Positions 7,098 to 15,354 of a stretch of 46,183 bases of DNA are shown here, piece by piece. The notes beneath the pieces were generated by a model. The model was not told where the DNA came from, made no database searches, and saw only the letters and a list, made by a program, of their open reading frames with translations. The stretch comes from Listeria grandensis FSL F6-0971 (GTDB lineage Bacteria > Bacillota > Bacilli > Lactobacillales > Listeriaceae). Every line of letters begins with the position of its first letter. Within the stretch, counting starts at the first letter, position 1. Location: contig NZ_AODD01000023.1 of NCBI RefSeq assembly GCF_000525835.1, positions 1-46,183 of the forward strand, written 5' to 3'. The position numbers were made by a program, and so were the translations under genes.

Positions 7098-9398
7098 GTG
7101 AATAATTTTTACAAAAAGGGATTAAAATTAGTTTTAGCAACAGGTTTAACGATAGGGATTGGTGTATCAGCGGTTGGAAATAGCGTGGTTGCGGATACGC
7201 TGGACCCCAATCTTGTGCCAGTACAAATATTAGGTATAAATGATTTTCATGGAGCACTAGACACGCCTTCTAGTTCACCGCTTGGTAAAATTGGTGGTGC
7301 GGACTACTTGGCGACAAATTTAAACAAGGCGGAGGAAAACTTCCTGACGGCGAATGGTTTAGCAGATAATTCAGCTAGCAATTCTGTACGCGTTCAAGCT
7401 GGCGATATGGTTGGTGCAAGTCCTGCTGTTTCAGGGCTACTGCAAGATGAGCCAACAATCAAAGTGCTCAATCGGATGAAATTTGAAATTGGTACGCTTG
7501 GAAATCATGAGTTTGATGAGGGCTTAGCAGAGTATAAACGAATTTTAGATGGAGGCGATACGACGGGCTTCAATGAAATTACGCAAAATTATGATCATGA
7601 AGCGTCGGATATGTCGATTGTTGTCGCGAATGTGGTCAATAAATCGGATGGCGCGATTCCGTATGGTTTCAAGCCATATGAGATTAAAAATATGGGAGGC
7701 GTCGACGTTGGTTTTATCGGCGTGGTAACAACGGAAATTCCATCGCTTGTTTTGGCGAATCATATTCAAGACTTTCATTTGCTAGACGAGGCGGAGACGA
7801 TTGCGAAATACTCGGCGGAATTGCAGGCGAAAGGCGTGAGCGCGATCGTTGTTTTATCGCATGTTCCGGCTCTGACGCCAGGTAACCCTACGAATGGTGA
7901 AGGTAGCGTTTCAGGTGCTGCGGTGGACATGATCAATAAAGTCAACCAAATTGCGCCAAATAACAGTGTGGATCTTGTTTTAGCGGGGCATAATCATCAG
8001 TATACGAACGGTAAAGTCGGCAATACGCGGGTTGTGCAAAGCTATAATAATGGGAAAGCGTATTCGAATGTGACGGGGGTTTTGAATAAAACAACGAAGG
8101 ATTTTGAAATGACGCCGAGTGCGGAGATTAAATATAATTTGCAAGATGTTACACCGGATGCGGCAGTGCGTAGCGTTATTGATGAAGCTTATGCGCTTGT
8201 TAATCCTGTGATTAGTAAGCCAGTTGGCCAGATGGATAGCGCGGTAGTGACGCGAGACACGAATGCGGACAATGAATCGCCGCTCGGTAACTTGATTACA
8301 GATGGACAGCGCGAAATGGCGAAGCAGGCTGGAATCGCTGTTGATTTTGCAATGACAAATAATGGCGGAATACGGGCGGACTTAATTGGCGTACCATCAG
8401 CTGGTTCATTTGCGGTGACATGGGGTGCAGCGCAAGCCGTTCAGCCTTTCGGAAATATTTTGCAAGTGGTGGAACTGAGTGGTGCAGATATCGTAGAAGC
8501 ACTAAATCAGCAATATGATGAGTCGGAGAAATACTTTTTACAAGTATCAGGTTTAACCTATACGTATACGAAAAATGAGGCTGGCGAGAAACGAGTGGTG
8601 GATGTGCGCAAAGAGGATGGCACGAAACTGGATGAATCGGCGACATATCGCGTCGTTATCAACGATTTCTTATTCGGCGGTGGGGATTCCTTCTCTGCAT
8701 TTACGAAAGGCAAGCAAGTGGATGTCATCGATCCAGATACAGATACATTCATCGATTATATCCAGTCACAAACGAAGCTCGTAACACCAGAGCTCGGTCG
8801 CAAAACGTTTAAAACAGAAGCCGCGATTGCGAAAGAAAAAGAAGATGCAGCGATCCAAGCCATTACAGATCATACGGTTTTCCAATCATATAAAGAAAAG
8901 GATGCTATCTTCCAAGGGAAAACGATTCCAGGCGCGAGGGTTGCTGTGAATTCGCTAGCGGTGAAAGCAAAAGCAGCTCCCGTCGTTGCGGATGCGAACG
9001 GTAACTTTGAGATCGACATGCACGCTGAAAACTTAAAAGAAGGCGATACATTTGATGTGACAGTCACAGATCCGGATGGCTACAGCAAAGACTTTACGGT
9101 TGCGGTCATGGCAGCAGATCCGATTGATAACGGCAGTGGTGAAGAGGTTCCAGGCGACGGTAATGGCGGAACGGTCGTACCCGATGTGGATAATGGGAGT
9201 ATCACATCTCCTGATAAGGGAACGGTAAACCCAGGAGAAACGATTTCTTCGGCGGAGCAAACATTGACAGAAGTTGTCCCAGTAAAAACGCATGATGTTT
9301 TGCCGCAAACGGGTGATGAGGCGGAGAATCTAGTTGTGCTTGGTGGATTGGTACTGTTAGGTATTGCTACACATTGTCTAAGACGTAAAACAGCATAA
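7098..9398 (+). CDS. LPXTG-anchored 5'-nucleotidase / 2',3'-cyclic phosphodiesterase
   Basis: A 766-residue cell-wall enzyme that removes phosphate from extracellular nucleotides. It starts with GTG (7098), ten bases after AGGGAGG. Order of parts: signal peptide ending near VVAD at about residue 33; metallophosphatase domain with INDFHG (about 45-50), GNHEFDEG (about 135-142), and AGHNHQ (about 297); 5'-nucleotidase C-terminal domain with NNGGIRADL (about 421) and GGGDSFSAF; an Ig-like domain (about 600-680, VTDPDGYSKDFTV); a Gly/Asp/Val-rich linker; and LPQTGD at residue 735, a hydrophobic helix and RRKTA for sortase anchoring. Such enzymes scavenge phosphate and nucleosides and can make adenosine outside the cell. 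It stands alone between two terminators, with a promoter and cre-like site upstream. Confidence 0.93.
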   Translation: MNNFYKKGLKLVLATGLTIGIGVSAVGNSVVADTLDPNLVPVQILGINDFHGALDTPSSSPLGKIGGADYLATNLNKAEENFLTANGLADNSASNSVRVQAGDMVGASPAVSGLLQDEPTIKVLNRMKFEIGTLGNHEFDEGLAEYKRILDGGDTTGFNEITQNYDHEASDMSIVVANVVNKSDGAIPYGFKPYEIKNMGGVDVGFIGVVTTEIPSLVLANHIQDFHLLDEAETIAKYSAELQAKGVSAIVVLSHVPALTPGNPTNGEGSVSGAAVDMINKVNQIAPNNSVDLVLAGHNHQYTNGKVGNTRVVQSYNNGKAYSNVTGVLNKTTKDFEMTPSAEIKYNLQDVTPDAAVRSVIDEAYALVNPVISKPVGQMDSAVVTRDTNADNESPLGNLITDGQREMAKQAGIAVDFAMTNNGGIRADLIGVPSAGSFAVTWGAAQAVQPFGNILQVVELSGADIVEALNQQYDESEKYFLQVSGLTYTYTKNEAGEKRVVDVRKEDGTKLDESATYRVVINDFLFGGGDSFSAFTKGKQVDVIDPDTDTFIDYIQSQTKLVTPELGRKTFKTEAAIAKEKEDAAIQAITDHTVFQSYKEKDAIFQGKTIPGARVAVNSLAVKAKAAPVVADANGNFEIDMHAENLKEGDTFDVTVTDPDGYSKDFTVAVMAADPIDNGSGEEVPGDGNGGTVVPDVDNGSITSPDKGTVNPGETISSAEQTLTEVVPVKTHDVLPQTGDEAENLVVLGGLVLLGIATHCLRRKTA

Positions 9399-9412
9399 AT
9401 AGCATATTGTTT

Positions 9413-9462
9413 GGAAGAGCTTATTCAGGAGGGGGAATTAACCTCATGAATAGGCTCTTTTT
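9413..9462 (+). terminator. Terminator of the 5'-nucleotidase gene
   Basis: AGAGC..TTATTCA pairs with TGAATA..GGCTCT, followed by a run of T, 15 bases past the stop codon. Confidence 0.75.
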
Positions 9463-9501
9463 TCTGTGACGAGGTAGCCATCTATCATCGGAACCAACAG
9501 T

Positions 9502-9551
9502 AAAAAAACCAATGAGGAACGAGTTTGGACTCGTCCTTCATTGGTTTTTTT
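9502..9551 (-). terminator. Strong (bidirectional) terminator of rnjA
   Basis: A long stem pairs AACCAATGA..GAACGAG with CTCGTCC..TCATTGGTT, with A runs on one side and T runs on the other, so it can work in both directions. It lies six bases past the rnjA stop codon on the minus strand. Confidence 0.85.
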
Positions 9552-9556
9552 GGATG

Positions 9557-11223
9557 CTACACTTCCATAATGATTGGTAAAATCATCGGACGGCGTTGTG
9601 TTTTATCATATAAGAATGGTTGTAGTGTATCTGTGACCTCATTTTTAATTTCTGACCACTGCACGGTTTTACTGTCCATCACTTTGTTTAAATGACGGCG
9701 GAGCAAGCCTTGTGCCTCATTAATTAGGTTTCCAGATTCGCGCATATAGATGAAACCGCGCGAGATAATATCAGGGCCAGCCATTACTTTATTTTTAGCG
9801 GCGCTAATGGAAACAACCACGATGACAAGACCTTCTTCGGATAGGACACGGCGATCGCGCAAGACGATATTACCGATGTCACCGATGCCACTACCGTCGA
9901 TGTAGACACTCGCTGCTTGAATTTTACCAGAAACGTGTGCAGAATCGGCAGTTAAGGCTAAAACATCGCCATTTTCCATGATGAAGCTGTTTTCGTGAGG
10001 AACGCCACAATAGTAAGCGGATTGGGCATGCATTTTCTGCATCCGGAACTCGCCATGAATCGGCATGAAATATTTTGGCTTCATAAGACGAAGCATTAGT
10101 TTTTGTTCTTGTTGGCCACCATGACCAGATGTGTGAATATTGTTTACTTTACCATGCACAACTTCTGCACCAGCTTGGAAAAGTAGATTGATCGTGCGGT
10201 TTACGCTGATCGTATTTCCTGGAATTGGTGAAGAAGAGAAGACAACGGTATCGCCTGGTTGGATCTGGATTTGCCGATGGGTACCGTTAGCGATACGTGA
10301 AAGTGCGGCCATTGGTTCACCTTGACTACCTGTACAAAGAATGGTTACTTCGTTTGCGGCCAGTTTGTTTAGTTGCCCCATTCGATAAACGTATCTTTGG
10401 GTGCTTGGATATAGCCGAGCTCGATACCGATGGCGATGGCAGAATCCATACTACGTCCAAAAACAGCAATTTTTCGACCGGTTTCGACAGCGGATTCTAC
10501 AACTTGTTGCAAGCGATAAATGTTGGATGCAAATGTAGCGAAGATAATCCGTCCGTCGACATCGCGGAAAATATCTTTAATGCTTTCCCCAACAATGCGT
10601 TCACTCATCGTGAAATTCGGCACTTCTGCGTTAGTAGAATCGGATAGTAAGCAAAGAACGCCTTCTTTACCGATCTCTGCCATTTTTGTTAAGTTTGCGG
10701 GTTCGCCAACAGGTGTGAAATCAAATTTGAAATCCCCCGTGTGGACGATGTTTCCAGATGGTGTTTTGACAACAATACCGTACGAATCTGGAATACTATG
10801 TGTTGTACCGAAGAACGAAATACTTGTTTTGCGGAATTTGAAAACATCGTCTTCTTCAAACTCATAGATTTTGGTTTGGCGTATTAGGCCGTGTTCTTCT
10901 AGTTTATTGCGAATCAGAGCCGCCGCCAATTTTCCAGCGTAAACGGGGATATTCAGTTCGCGGAGCAAATAAGGAACGCCACCGATATGATCTTCGTGAC
11001 CATGCGTGATGAAAAGCCCTTTAATTTTCTCTTTGTTTTTGACAAGGTAGGTGTAATCAGGAATGACGTAATCAATGCCAAGTAGCTCGTCCTCTGGGAA
11101 CTTGATACCAGCATCGATGAGGATTATTTCATCTTGAAATTGCACACCGTACGTGTTTTTACCGATTTCGCCTAGACCACCGAGGGCGAAAACAGCTGTT
11201 TCATTATTTTTTACAAATTTCAT
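9557..11223 (-). CDS. rnjA: Ribonuclease J1, reading frame broken by a one-base deletion
   Basis: RNase J1 is a 5'-to-3' exonuclease and endonuclease for mRNA decay and rRNA maturation. The first frame (11223-10369) gives 284 residues with the metallo-beta-lactamase motif HGHEDHIGG (residues 74-82) and the start of the beta-CASP domain. The second (10381-9557) gives the rest, with the SGHGGQQEQ and [13 protein letters not shown] motifs and the C-terminal domain. They join at a run of four G on the coding strand (10376-10379); one more G would give a single frame of 555 residues, the usual length of the family. As the enzyme is important for growth and the sequence is otherwise intact, a sequencing or assembly error is likelier than a true mutation. 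The start ATG at 11223 lies six bases after the rpoY stop codon, so the two genes form an operon. Confidence 0.92.
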
Positions 11224-11229
11224 AGCGGA

Positions 11230-11440
11230 TTACTGCCCCCACAGTTGGAAATCTTCATTTTGTTTTTCATATTGTAGGTGTGCATCGCTGAGTTGTTCAA
11301 CTAGTTCGATATGGAAGGGTTGGTCTTTAAGAATAACGCGTACTTCTGGCACGTCTTTCGCTTCCACATAGATAGATCTGGTTTTTTCTCTGACTGGTTG
11401 TTTCGGTTTTTGTTTCTTGGTAATAAACTTTAAAAATCAT
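11230..11440 (-). CDS. rpoY: RNA polymerase epsilon subunit, frame broken by an extra base
   Basis: Small RNA polymerase subunit of Firmicutes (formerly YkzG), found directly upstream of rnjA. From the ATG at 11440 (AGGAGA upstream) the frame reads [14 protein letters not shown] and then goes off into a short wrong frame. Removing one base near 11396-11402 restores [20 protein letters not shown] and a product of 69 residues ending in FQLWGQ, the typical family length and sequence. This is the second single-base disruption within 1.1 kb of the same operon, which again points to a data error. Confidence 0.85.
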
Positions 11441-11771
11441 TTTTTTCTCTCCTTTATGTTTCGTTAATATTCTTGTAAAAATAGCATTGCTCCTCATTTG
11501 CAATCTATTTACATACGGTTTCATGGATAAAAAGGGATGACCTCGTTAAAAAGGCAAAAAGAAACAATGGTAGCCGCACTAGTCTTCATAAGGCTACGAT
11601 TTAGAATATGCCATGACATTCTGCGTTTTTTTCGCCTACTCCAATTGAATACCATTATTCTGCGCATTTTAAACAAAATGGACAGTGAATGATTTCAATT
11701 CACGGTAGGTTTAACGAGTCACTTCTTTTGTAAAAACAAGATCCGAACTTTTATCCTTGAGTTCTAATATA
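11441..11771 (-). promoter_or_regulatory. Long 5' leader and promoter of the rpoY-rnjA operon
   Basis: On the minus strand TGGTATATT (extended -10, 11766-11774 on the plus strand) is the best promoter; a -35 is weak. It implies a leader of about 320 bases. Inside it, GTAGCC and GGCTAC (11592-11597 and 11570-11575) form a hairpin followed by a T-rich stretch (11547-11567), a possible attenuator. No open frame of note is present. Confidence 0.4.
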
Positions 11772-11942
11772 CCATAAAAATCAATAAATGCTACTACAAT
11801 ATCTTAAAATGGGGTGAAAAAGTGATAGAAAGCAGGAAAAGTGTGTTTTAGCGTAGTCGGTGAGGTTTTTATAAGGGGTATTGCTTTTTAATAAGACTGG
11901 TATTTATTTTGAAAAGGCTAGTCTTTTTTAGGGGGAAATTCG
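11772..11942. other. Intergenic stretch with a terminator-like hairpin
   Basis: AT-rich sequence between the rpoY promoter and the HAD gene promoter region. AAGACT (11893-11898) and AGTCTT (11920-11925) form a hairpin followed by TTTTTA on the plus strand; no gene is visible upstream for it to terminate. Otherwise I see nothing here. Confidence 0.35.
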
Positions 11943-11993
11943 CCCATTAGCGTGTTTTTTTTTGGTATACTGGAGGGGATATTGCTAATGGGT
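11943..11993. promoter_or_regulatory. Promoter flanked by a perfect 9-bp inverted repeat, upstream of the HAD gene
   Basis: CCCATTAGC (about 11943-11951) and GCTAATGGG (about 11985-11993) are perfect reverse complements. Between them lies GGTATACT, whose TATACT (11966-11971) is a good -10. The arms could be an operator pair or an RNA stem; no clear -35 is present. Confidence 0.4.
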
Positions 11994-12033
11994 GCACTTT
12001 TTCCCGCAAATTTGGTCTGAGGAGATTTTAGCT

Positions 12034-12804
12034 ATGAAGAAAATTGTGTTTTTTGATGTGGATGGTACGCTGGTGAATGACAACAAGGAGATCCCGGCTT
12101 CAGCGAGAAAAGCAGTGAAGGATTTGCAAGATAAGGGCGTATACGTTGCGATTGCATCAGGTCGGGCGCCGTTTTTACTAAAGGATATATGTGAAGAGCT
12201 AAATATTAATTCATATGTAAGTTTCAACGGGCAGTATGTCGTTTTTGAGGGAGAAATGGTATTCGATAATCCATTACCACAAGCCTCGATGGAGCATTTG
12301 ATTGAGGTGACAGAGGAGCTTGATCACCCACTTGTGTTCATGAATGAGGAGACGTTGCGCACGAATATTCCGGATCATCATAAGGTGCATGAGGGAATGA
12401 ATTCACTGAAAGAGGGATATCCTGAGCTTGATGCGGAATTTTATAAAGGGCGGACGTTGTATCAATGTTTGTTGTTCGCGGATGAAAGTCATGACGCTTT
12501 TTATAAGGAAAATTTTCCGGAGTATGGCTTCTTACGCTGGCATGATGTGTCGATGGATGTTGCTCCGGCGAATGGTTCAAAAGCCGTTGGGATTCGTGAA
12601 ATGTTGAAGCGCTTGGATTTCAAAATTGAGGATGCGTATGCATTTGGAGATGGACTGAATGACATCGAAATGCTACAAGAAGTCGGCACGGGAGTCGCGA
12701 TGGAAAATGGGCGTGACGAAGTGAAAGCTGTGGCAGATTTCGTGACGGATTCCGTGGATAATGACGGGGTTTTGAAAGGATTACAGCGATTAGGATTATT
12801 ATAA
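12034..12804 (+). CDS. Cof-type HAD-superfamily sugar-phosphate phosphatase
   Basis: A 256-residue cytoplasmic phosphatase of the Cof/HAD IIB class. Motif I is FFDVDGTLVND (Asp8 nucleophile, Asp10 acid/base), motif II is IASGR, motif III includes the lysine in NGSKAVGI, and motif IV is FGDGLNDIEM. The large cap domain lies between about residues 85 and 190. Relatives act on sugar phosphates, pyridoxal phosphate or flavin intermediates; substrate cannot be read from sequence. The start ATG at 12034 is chosen over an upstream in-frame start because GAGGAG precedes it by ten bases and the protein then begins directly with the HAD motif. Single gene with its own promoter region and terminator. 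Confidence 0.9.
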   Translation: MKKIVFFDVDGTLVNDNKEIPASARKAVKDLQDKGVYVAIASGRAPFLLKDICEELNINSYVSFNGQYVVFEGEMVFDNPLPQASMEHLIEVTEELDHPLVFMNEETLRTNIPDHHKVHEGMNSLKEGYPELDAEFYKGRTLYQCLLFADESHDAFYKENFPEYGFLRWHDVSMDVAPANGSKAVGIREMLKRLDFKIEDAYAFGDGLNDIEMLQEVGTGVAMENGRDEVKAVADFVTDSVDNDGVLKGLQRLGLL

Positions 12805-12810
12805 GAGGAG

Positions 12811-12841
12811 CAGCGAATCTGATGATAGGTTCGCTGTTTTT
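12811..12841 (+). terminator. Terminator of the HAD phosphatase gene
   Basis: CAGCGAA pairs with TTCGCTG and is followed by five T, seven bases past the stop codon. Confidence 0.8.
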
Positions 12842-12922
12842 GTAGTGCTACATGAGTAAATGGAATCGGCTAGAAACAATGGTTTATCGAATAATCTTTG
12901 TTCTAAAAAATAGGAAATATCA

Positions 12923-12931
12923 TGGTATAAT
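12923..12931 (+). promoter_or_regulatory. Promoter of the type I toxin mRNA
   Basis: TGGTATAAT is an extended -10 element; TTGTTC lies upstream but at a spacing of 22, so the extended -10 probably carries the promoter. Predicted transcript start near 12938, giving a leader of about 94 bases before the toxin ATG. Confidence 0.55.
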
Positions 12932-12985
12932 AGTCGCATAGAGTAAGGTATGTAAAGGATGGTGGCTTTCTAATGGAAGGGAGTG

Positions 12986-13162
12986 ATGCTTATGTTATGT
13001 AAGTTATCAAATCTGGAGAAAGGAATGCCTGATGTCAGTTGCAGAATCGATTATGATGGCGCTTGGGTTTGGAATGTTTATTCTAACCTTTCTCAAGCTG
13101 GTTATCATAATTGTGCAAGCGATGAAACACGACAAATAAAAAACCCATCTACTACACTCTGA
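12986..13162 (+). CDS. Possible upstream overlapping ORF in the toxin mRNA
   Basis: An ATG after AAGGGAG opens a 58-residue frame that runs through the toxin gene in another frame and stops at TGA 13160-13162. The product is not hydrophobic and resembles nothing I know. It may be chance, or its translation may affect toxin translation. Weakly supported. Confidence 0.2.
   Translation: MLMLCKLSNLEKGMPDVSCRIDYDGAWVWNVYSNLSQAGYHNCASDETRQIKNPSTTL
13032..13139 (+). CDS. Holin-like type I toxin peptide (TxpA/Fst-like family)
   Basis: A 35-residue peptide with one membrane helix: MSVAESIMMALGFGMF at the start, hydrophobic to about residue 28, and a charged tail ending MKHDK. This matches the pattern of the 'putative holin-like toxin' family of Firmicutes type I toxin-antitoxin systems, which start MSVxES and hold a long aliphatic helix. 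GAGAAAGGA lies about seven bases before the ATG. The mRNA has an extended -10 promoter at 12923-12931, a 94-base leader and a terminator at 13235-13270. A convergent promoter on the minus strand would make an antisense RNA over the stop codon and 3' region. In this family the peptide harms the membrane when the antisense RNA is lost. Too short for routine gene finding. Exact family (TxpA, BsrG or other) is open. Confidence 0.75.
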   Translation: MSVAESIMMALGFGMFILTFLKLVIIIVQAMKHDK

Positions 13163-13270
13163 CCAGAGATTAGGTGGGTTCTATACATCTAACGAAAGTC
13201 ACCGTCTTTTAAGCGGCTTACGTCATTCTATATTAGAGGGTCGTGTACCACCACGGCGCTCTTTTTATTT
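13134..13270 (-). ncRNA. Antisense antitoxin RNA (RatA/SR4-like)
   Basis: A strong minus-strand promoter (13277-13306) predicts a start near 13270. On that strand AACCCACCTA pairs with TAGATGGGTT (13143-13180), with an inner CTCTG/CAGAG stem, followed by TTTTTTATTT: a proper terminator ending near 13134. The RNA of about 137 bases would be complementary to the toxin stop codon and whole 3' untranslated region, as in txpA/ratA and bsrG/SR4. Confidence 0.65.
13235..13270 (+). terminator. Terminator of the toxin mRNA
   Basis: AGAG..CGTG pairs with CACG..CTCT, followed by TTTTTATTT on the plus strand. Confidence 0.7.
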
Positions 13271-13276
13271 GCCCTA

Positions 13277-13306
13277 ATTATAACATAACTAAGCATCAGT
13301 ACTCAA
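13277..13306 (-). promoter_or_regulatory. Promoter of the antisense antitoxin RNA
   Basis: On the minus strand TTGAGT (13301-13306), an 18-base spacer, and TATAAT (13277-13282) preceded by TGT, giving an extended consensus -10. It is stronger than the toxin promoter, as expected when the antitoxin RNA must be in excess. Confidence 0.7.
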
Positions 13307-13346
13307 GCAATGATTGTATTTTCTTGTTCTTTCTCCTGAATATCCG

Positions 13347-13375
13347 TTGCGAAAATAGTAATGTAGCGGTAAAAT
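13347..13375 (+). promoter_or_regulatory. Promoter of the OPT transporter gene
   Basis: TTGCGA (13347-13352), 17 bases, TAAAAT (13370-13375), 65 bases before the ATG. Confidence 0.65.
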
Positions 13376-13440
13376 AGAAACTGAATCGTTGCTTTAAAGG
13401 AGCAAAGATGACATAAATTATAAAAAGGAGTAGTTACAAA

Positions 13441-15339
13441 ATGAGTGATAAAATGGGTAGCAAGAAGTTTCAGCCTTACATACCTGCTTCCAAATCACTG
13501 CCGGAATTGACTGCGACTGCCATTATTCTTGGTATTATTCTTTCAATTTTGTTCGGTGCGGCAAATGCTTACTTGGGGCTCAAAGTAGGTTTGACAGTAT
13601 CGGCGTCGATTCCAGCGGCAGTTATTTCGATGGGGATTTTGCGAGGTATTTTTAGGCGAGATTCGATTTTAGAAAATAATATTGTACAGACGATGACGAC
13701 AGCTGGGGAAGCGCTTGGTGCGGGTGCGGTGTTTACAATTCCTGCGCTATTCATGATGGGCGTGGACATCAATCAAATTATGTTGGTATTTATCGTGCTA
13801 ACAGGGGGATTCCTGGGCGTGTTCATGATGGTGCCGCTTAGAAGAATGCTAATTGTCAATGAACACGAAACGTTGCCATATCCAGAAGGAACGGCCTGTG
13901 CGGAAGTTCTAAAAACAGGTGAAAAAGGTGGCGGGGCGCAAGCGAAAACTCGTTGTATTTGGTTTTGGGGTAGGTGCCTTGTGAAGGTTCTTACAGACGG
14001 GTTCAAGGTTTTCCGAAGTGATGTGCAGACCGGGATTTATAATTTCCAAAATGCCTTTATCGGAACGCAAATTTATCCTGCATTACTCGGTGTTGGTTTC
14101 ATTATCGGGCCAAAAATTGCGGGTCAGATGGTTGCCGGTGGTTTGATGGCATCGCTCGTTTTGATTCCAGCCATTGCGTTTTTCGGCGCGGGAAGTTCGG
14201 ATGTGATTTTCCCAGCGTCAGAAGCGTTGAAAAATCTGGACGCGAGTATGATATGGGATAACTATATTCGCTATATTGGCGCGGGTGCAGTTGCTGCGGG
14301 TGGTCTGATTACACTCGCGAAAACGATGCCAGCGATTGTGCAGACGCTTCGCAGTACAATGGTTGGTCTGAACAAGAATAAAGGTCAAAAAATGCTTGAG
14401 ATTGAGCGTACGGATAAAGATATTCCGATGAAATGGGTTTTGATTGGAATTACCGTTCTAATTGTTATTATTGCGTTTGATCCATTTACGAATGTGGGTA
14501 TTATCGGGGCGCTAGCCATCGCGATTTTCGGATTCTTATTCGTTACGGTGGCATCGCGGATTGTTGGGATTGTTGGTAGTTCGTCGTCGCCAGTTTCAGG
14601 TATGACGATTGCGACACTTCTGATTGTGGCGATTGCTTATAAATCGTTCGGTTATAGTGGTACGGAAGGTATTGTGCTGACGTTGACGGTTGCGGCAATT
14701 GTTTGTACGGCGCTCGCGGTTGCGGGTGATATTTCACAGGATTTGAAAACGGGGTATCTCGTTGGTGGAACGCCTTGGAAACAACAGGTTGCGATGATGA
14801 TCGGTGTGATCGCCAGTGGTCTTGTGATGGGTTACATTTTGACGTTGCTTGATAACGCGTATGGTATGGGTTCAGAAGCCCTGCCAGCTCCAAAAGCGGC
14901 GTTGATGAAAATCCTAGCGGAAGGTATTCTAAATGGGAACTTGCCGTGGACGCTTATCTTTATCGGCGTTTCGATTGCGATTGTGATTGAATTCCTAGGC
15001 ATGAACTCGCTTGTTTTTGCAGTAGGTCTATACTTGCCACTAAATATCAGTGCGACAGTTATGTTCGGTGGATTTGTACGATTGATCGTGAACCAAGTGA
15101 TTAAGCGTAAAAAGGACAAGGAGAAAGAGGTACGAATCGAGCGTGGAACTTTGTTTGCGTCTGGTTTAATTGCTGGGGAATCACTCCTCGGTGTTATTAT
15201 CGCGTTTGTGATTTCGATTAACCCGAATATTATCCCGACAGAGTACTTGCTTTCGAATCAATGGTTGCCATTCTTGGTATTCTTGATTGTGTGTACATTA
15301 CTTTACTTCTCGACGGTACCAAAAAAGAAGAAAGCGTAA
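13441..15339 (+). CDS. OPT-family oligopeptide transporter
   Basis: A polytopic membrane protein of 632 residues in the OPT/YSL family, which imports small peptides (or metal chelates) with protons. Evidence: about 14-16 hydrophobic segments; the N-terminal KSLPELTATAIILGIILS, ANAYLGLKVGLTVSASIPAA and LPYPEGTACAEVLKTGE motifs; NSLVFAVGLYLPL near the end. AAAGGAG precedes the ATG. Oddity: residues about 169-180 read TRCIWFWGRCLV, which does not fit the family; dropping one A at 13945-13948 and adding one G at about 13981 gives KLVVFGFGVGALVKVL, as in relatives. So two compensating one-base indels, probably data errors, garble about 12 residues. A PqqD-like gene follows 15 bases later, probably co-transcribed. 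Confidence 0.9.
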   Translation: MSDKMGSKKFQPYIPASKSLPELTATAIILGIILSILFGAANAYLGLKVGLTVSASIPAAVISMGILRGIFRRDSILENNIVQTMTTAGEALGAGAVFTIPALFMMGVDINQIMLVFIVLTGGFLGVFMMVPLRRMLIVNEHETLPYPEGTACAEVLKTGEKGGGAQAKTRCIWFWGRCLVKVLTDGFKVFRSDVQTGIYNFQNAFIGTQIYPALLGVGFIIGPKIAGQMVAGGLMASLVLIPAIAFFGAGSSDVIFPASEALKNLDASMIWDNYIRYIGAGAVAAGGLITLAKTMPAIVQTLRSTMVGLNKNKGQKMLEIERTDKDIPMKWVLIGITVLIVIIAFDPFTNVGIIGALAIAIFGFLFVTVASRIVGIVGSSSSPVSGMTIATLLIVAIAYKSFGYSGTEGIVLTLTVAAIVCTALAVAGDISQDLKTGYLVGGTPWKQQVAMMIGVIASGLVMGYILTLLDNAYGMGSEALPAPKAALMKILAEGILNGNLPWTLIFIGVSIAIVIEFLGMNSLVFAVGLYLPLNISATVMFGGFVRLIVNQVIKRKKDKEKEVRIERGTLFASGLIAGESLLGVIIAFVISINPNIIPTEYLLSNQWLPFLVFLIVCTLLYFSTVPKKKKA

Positions 15340-15354
15340 AATGAGGTGCTGAAT

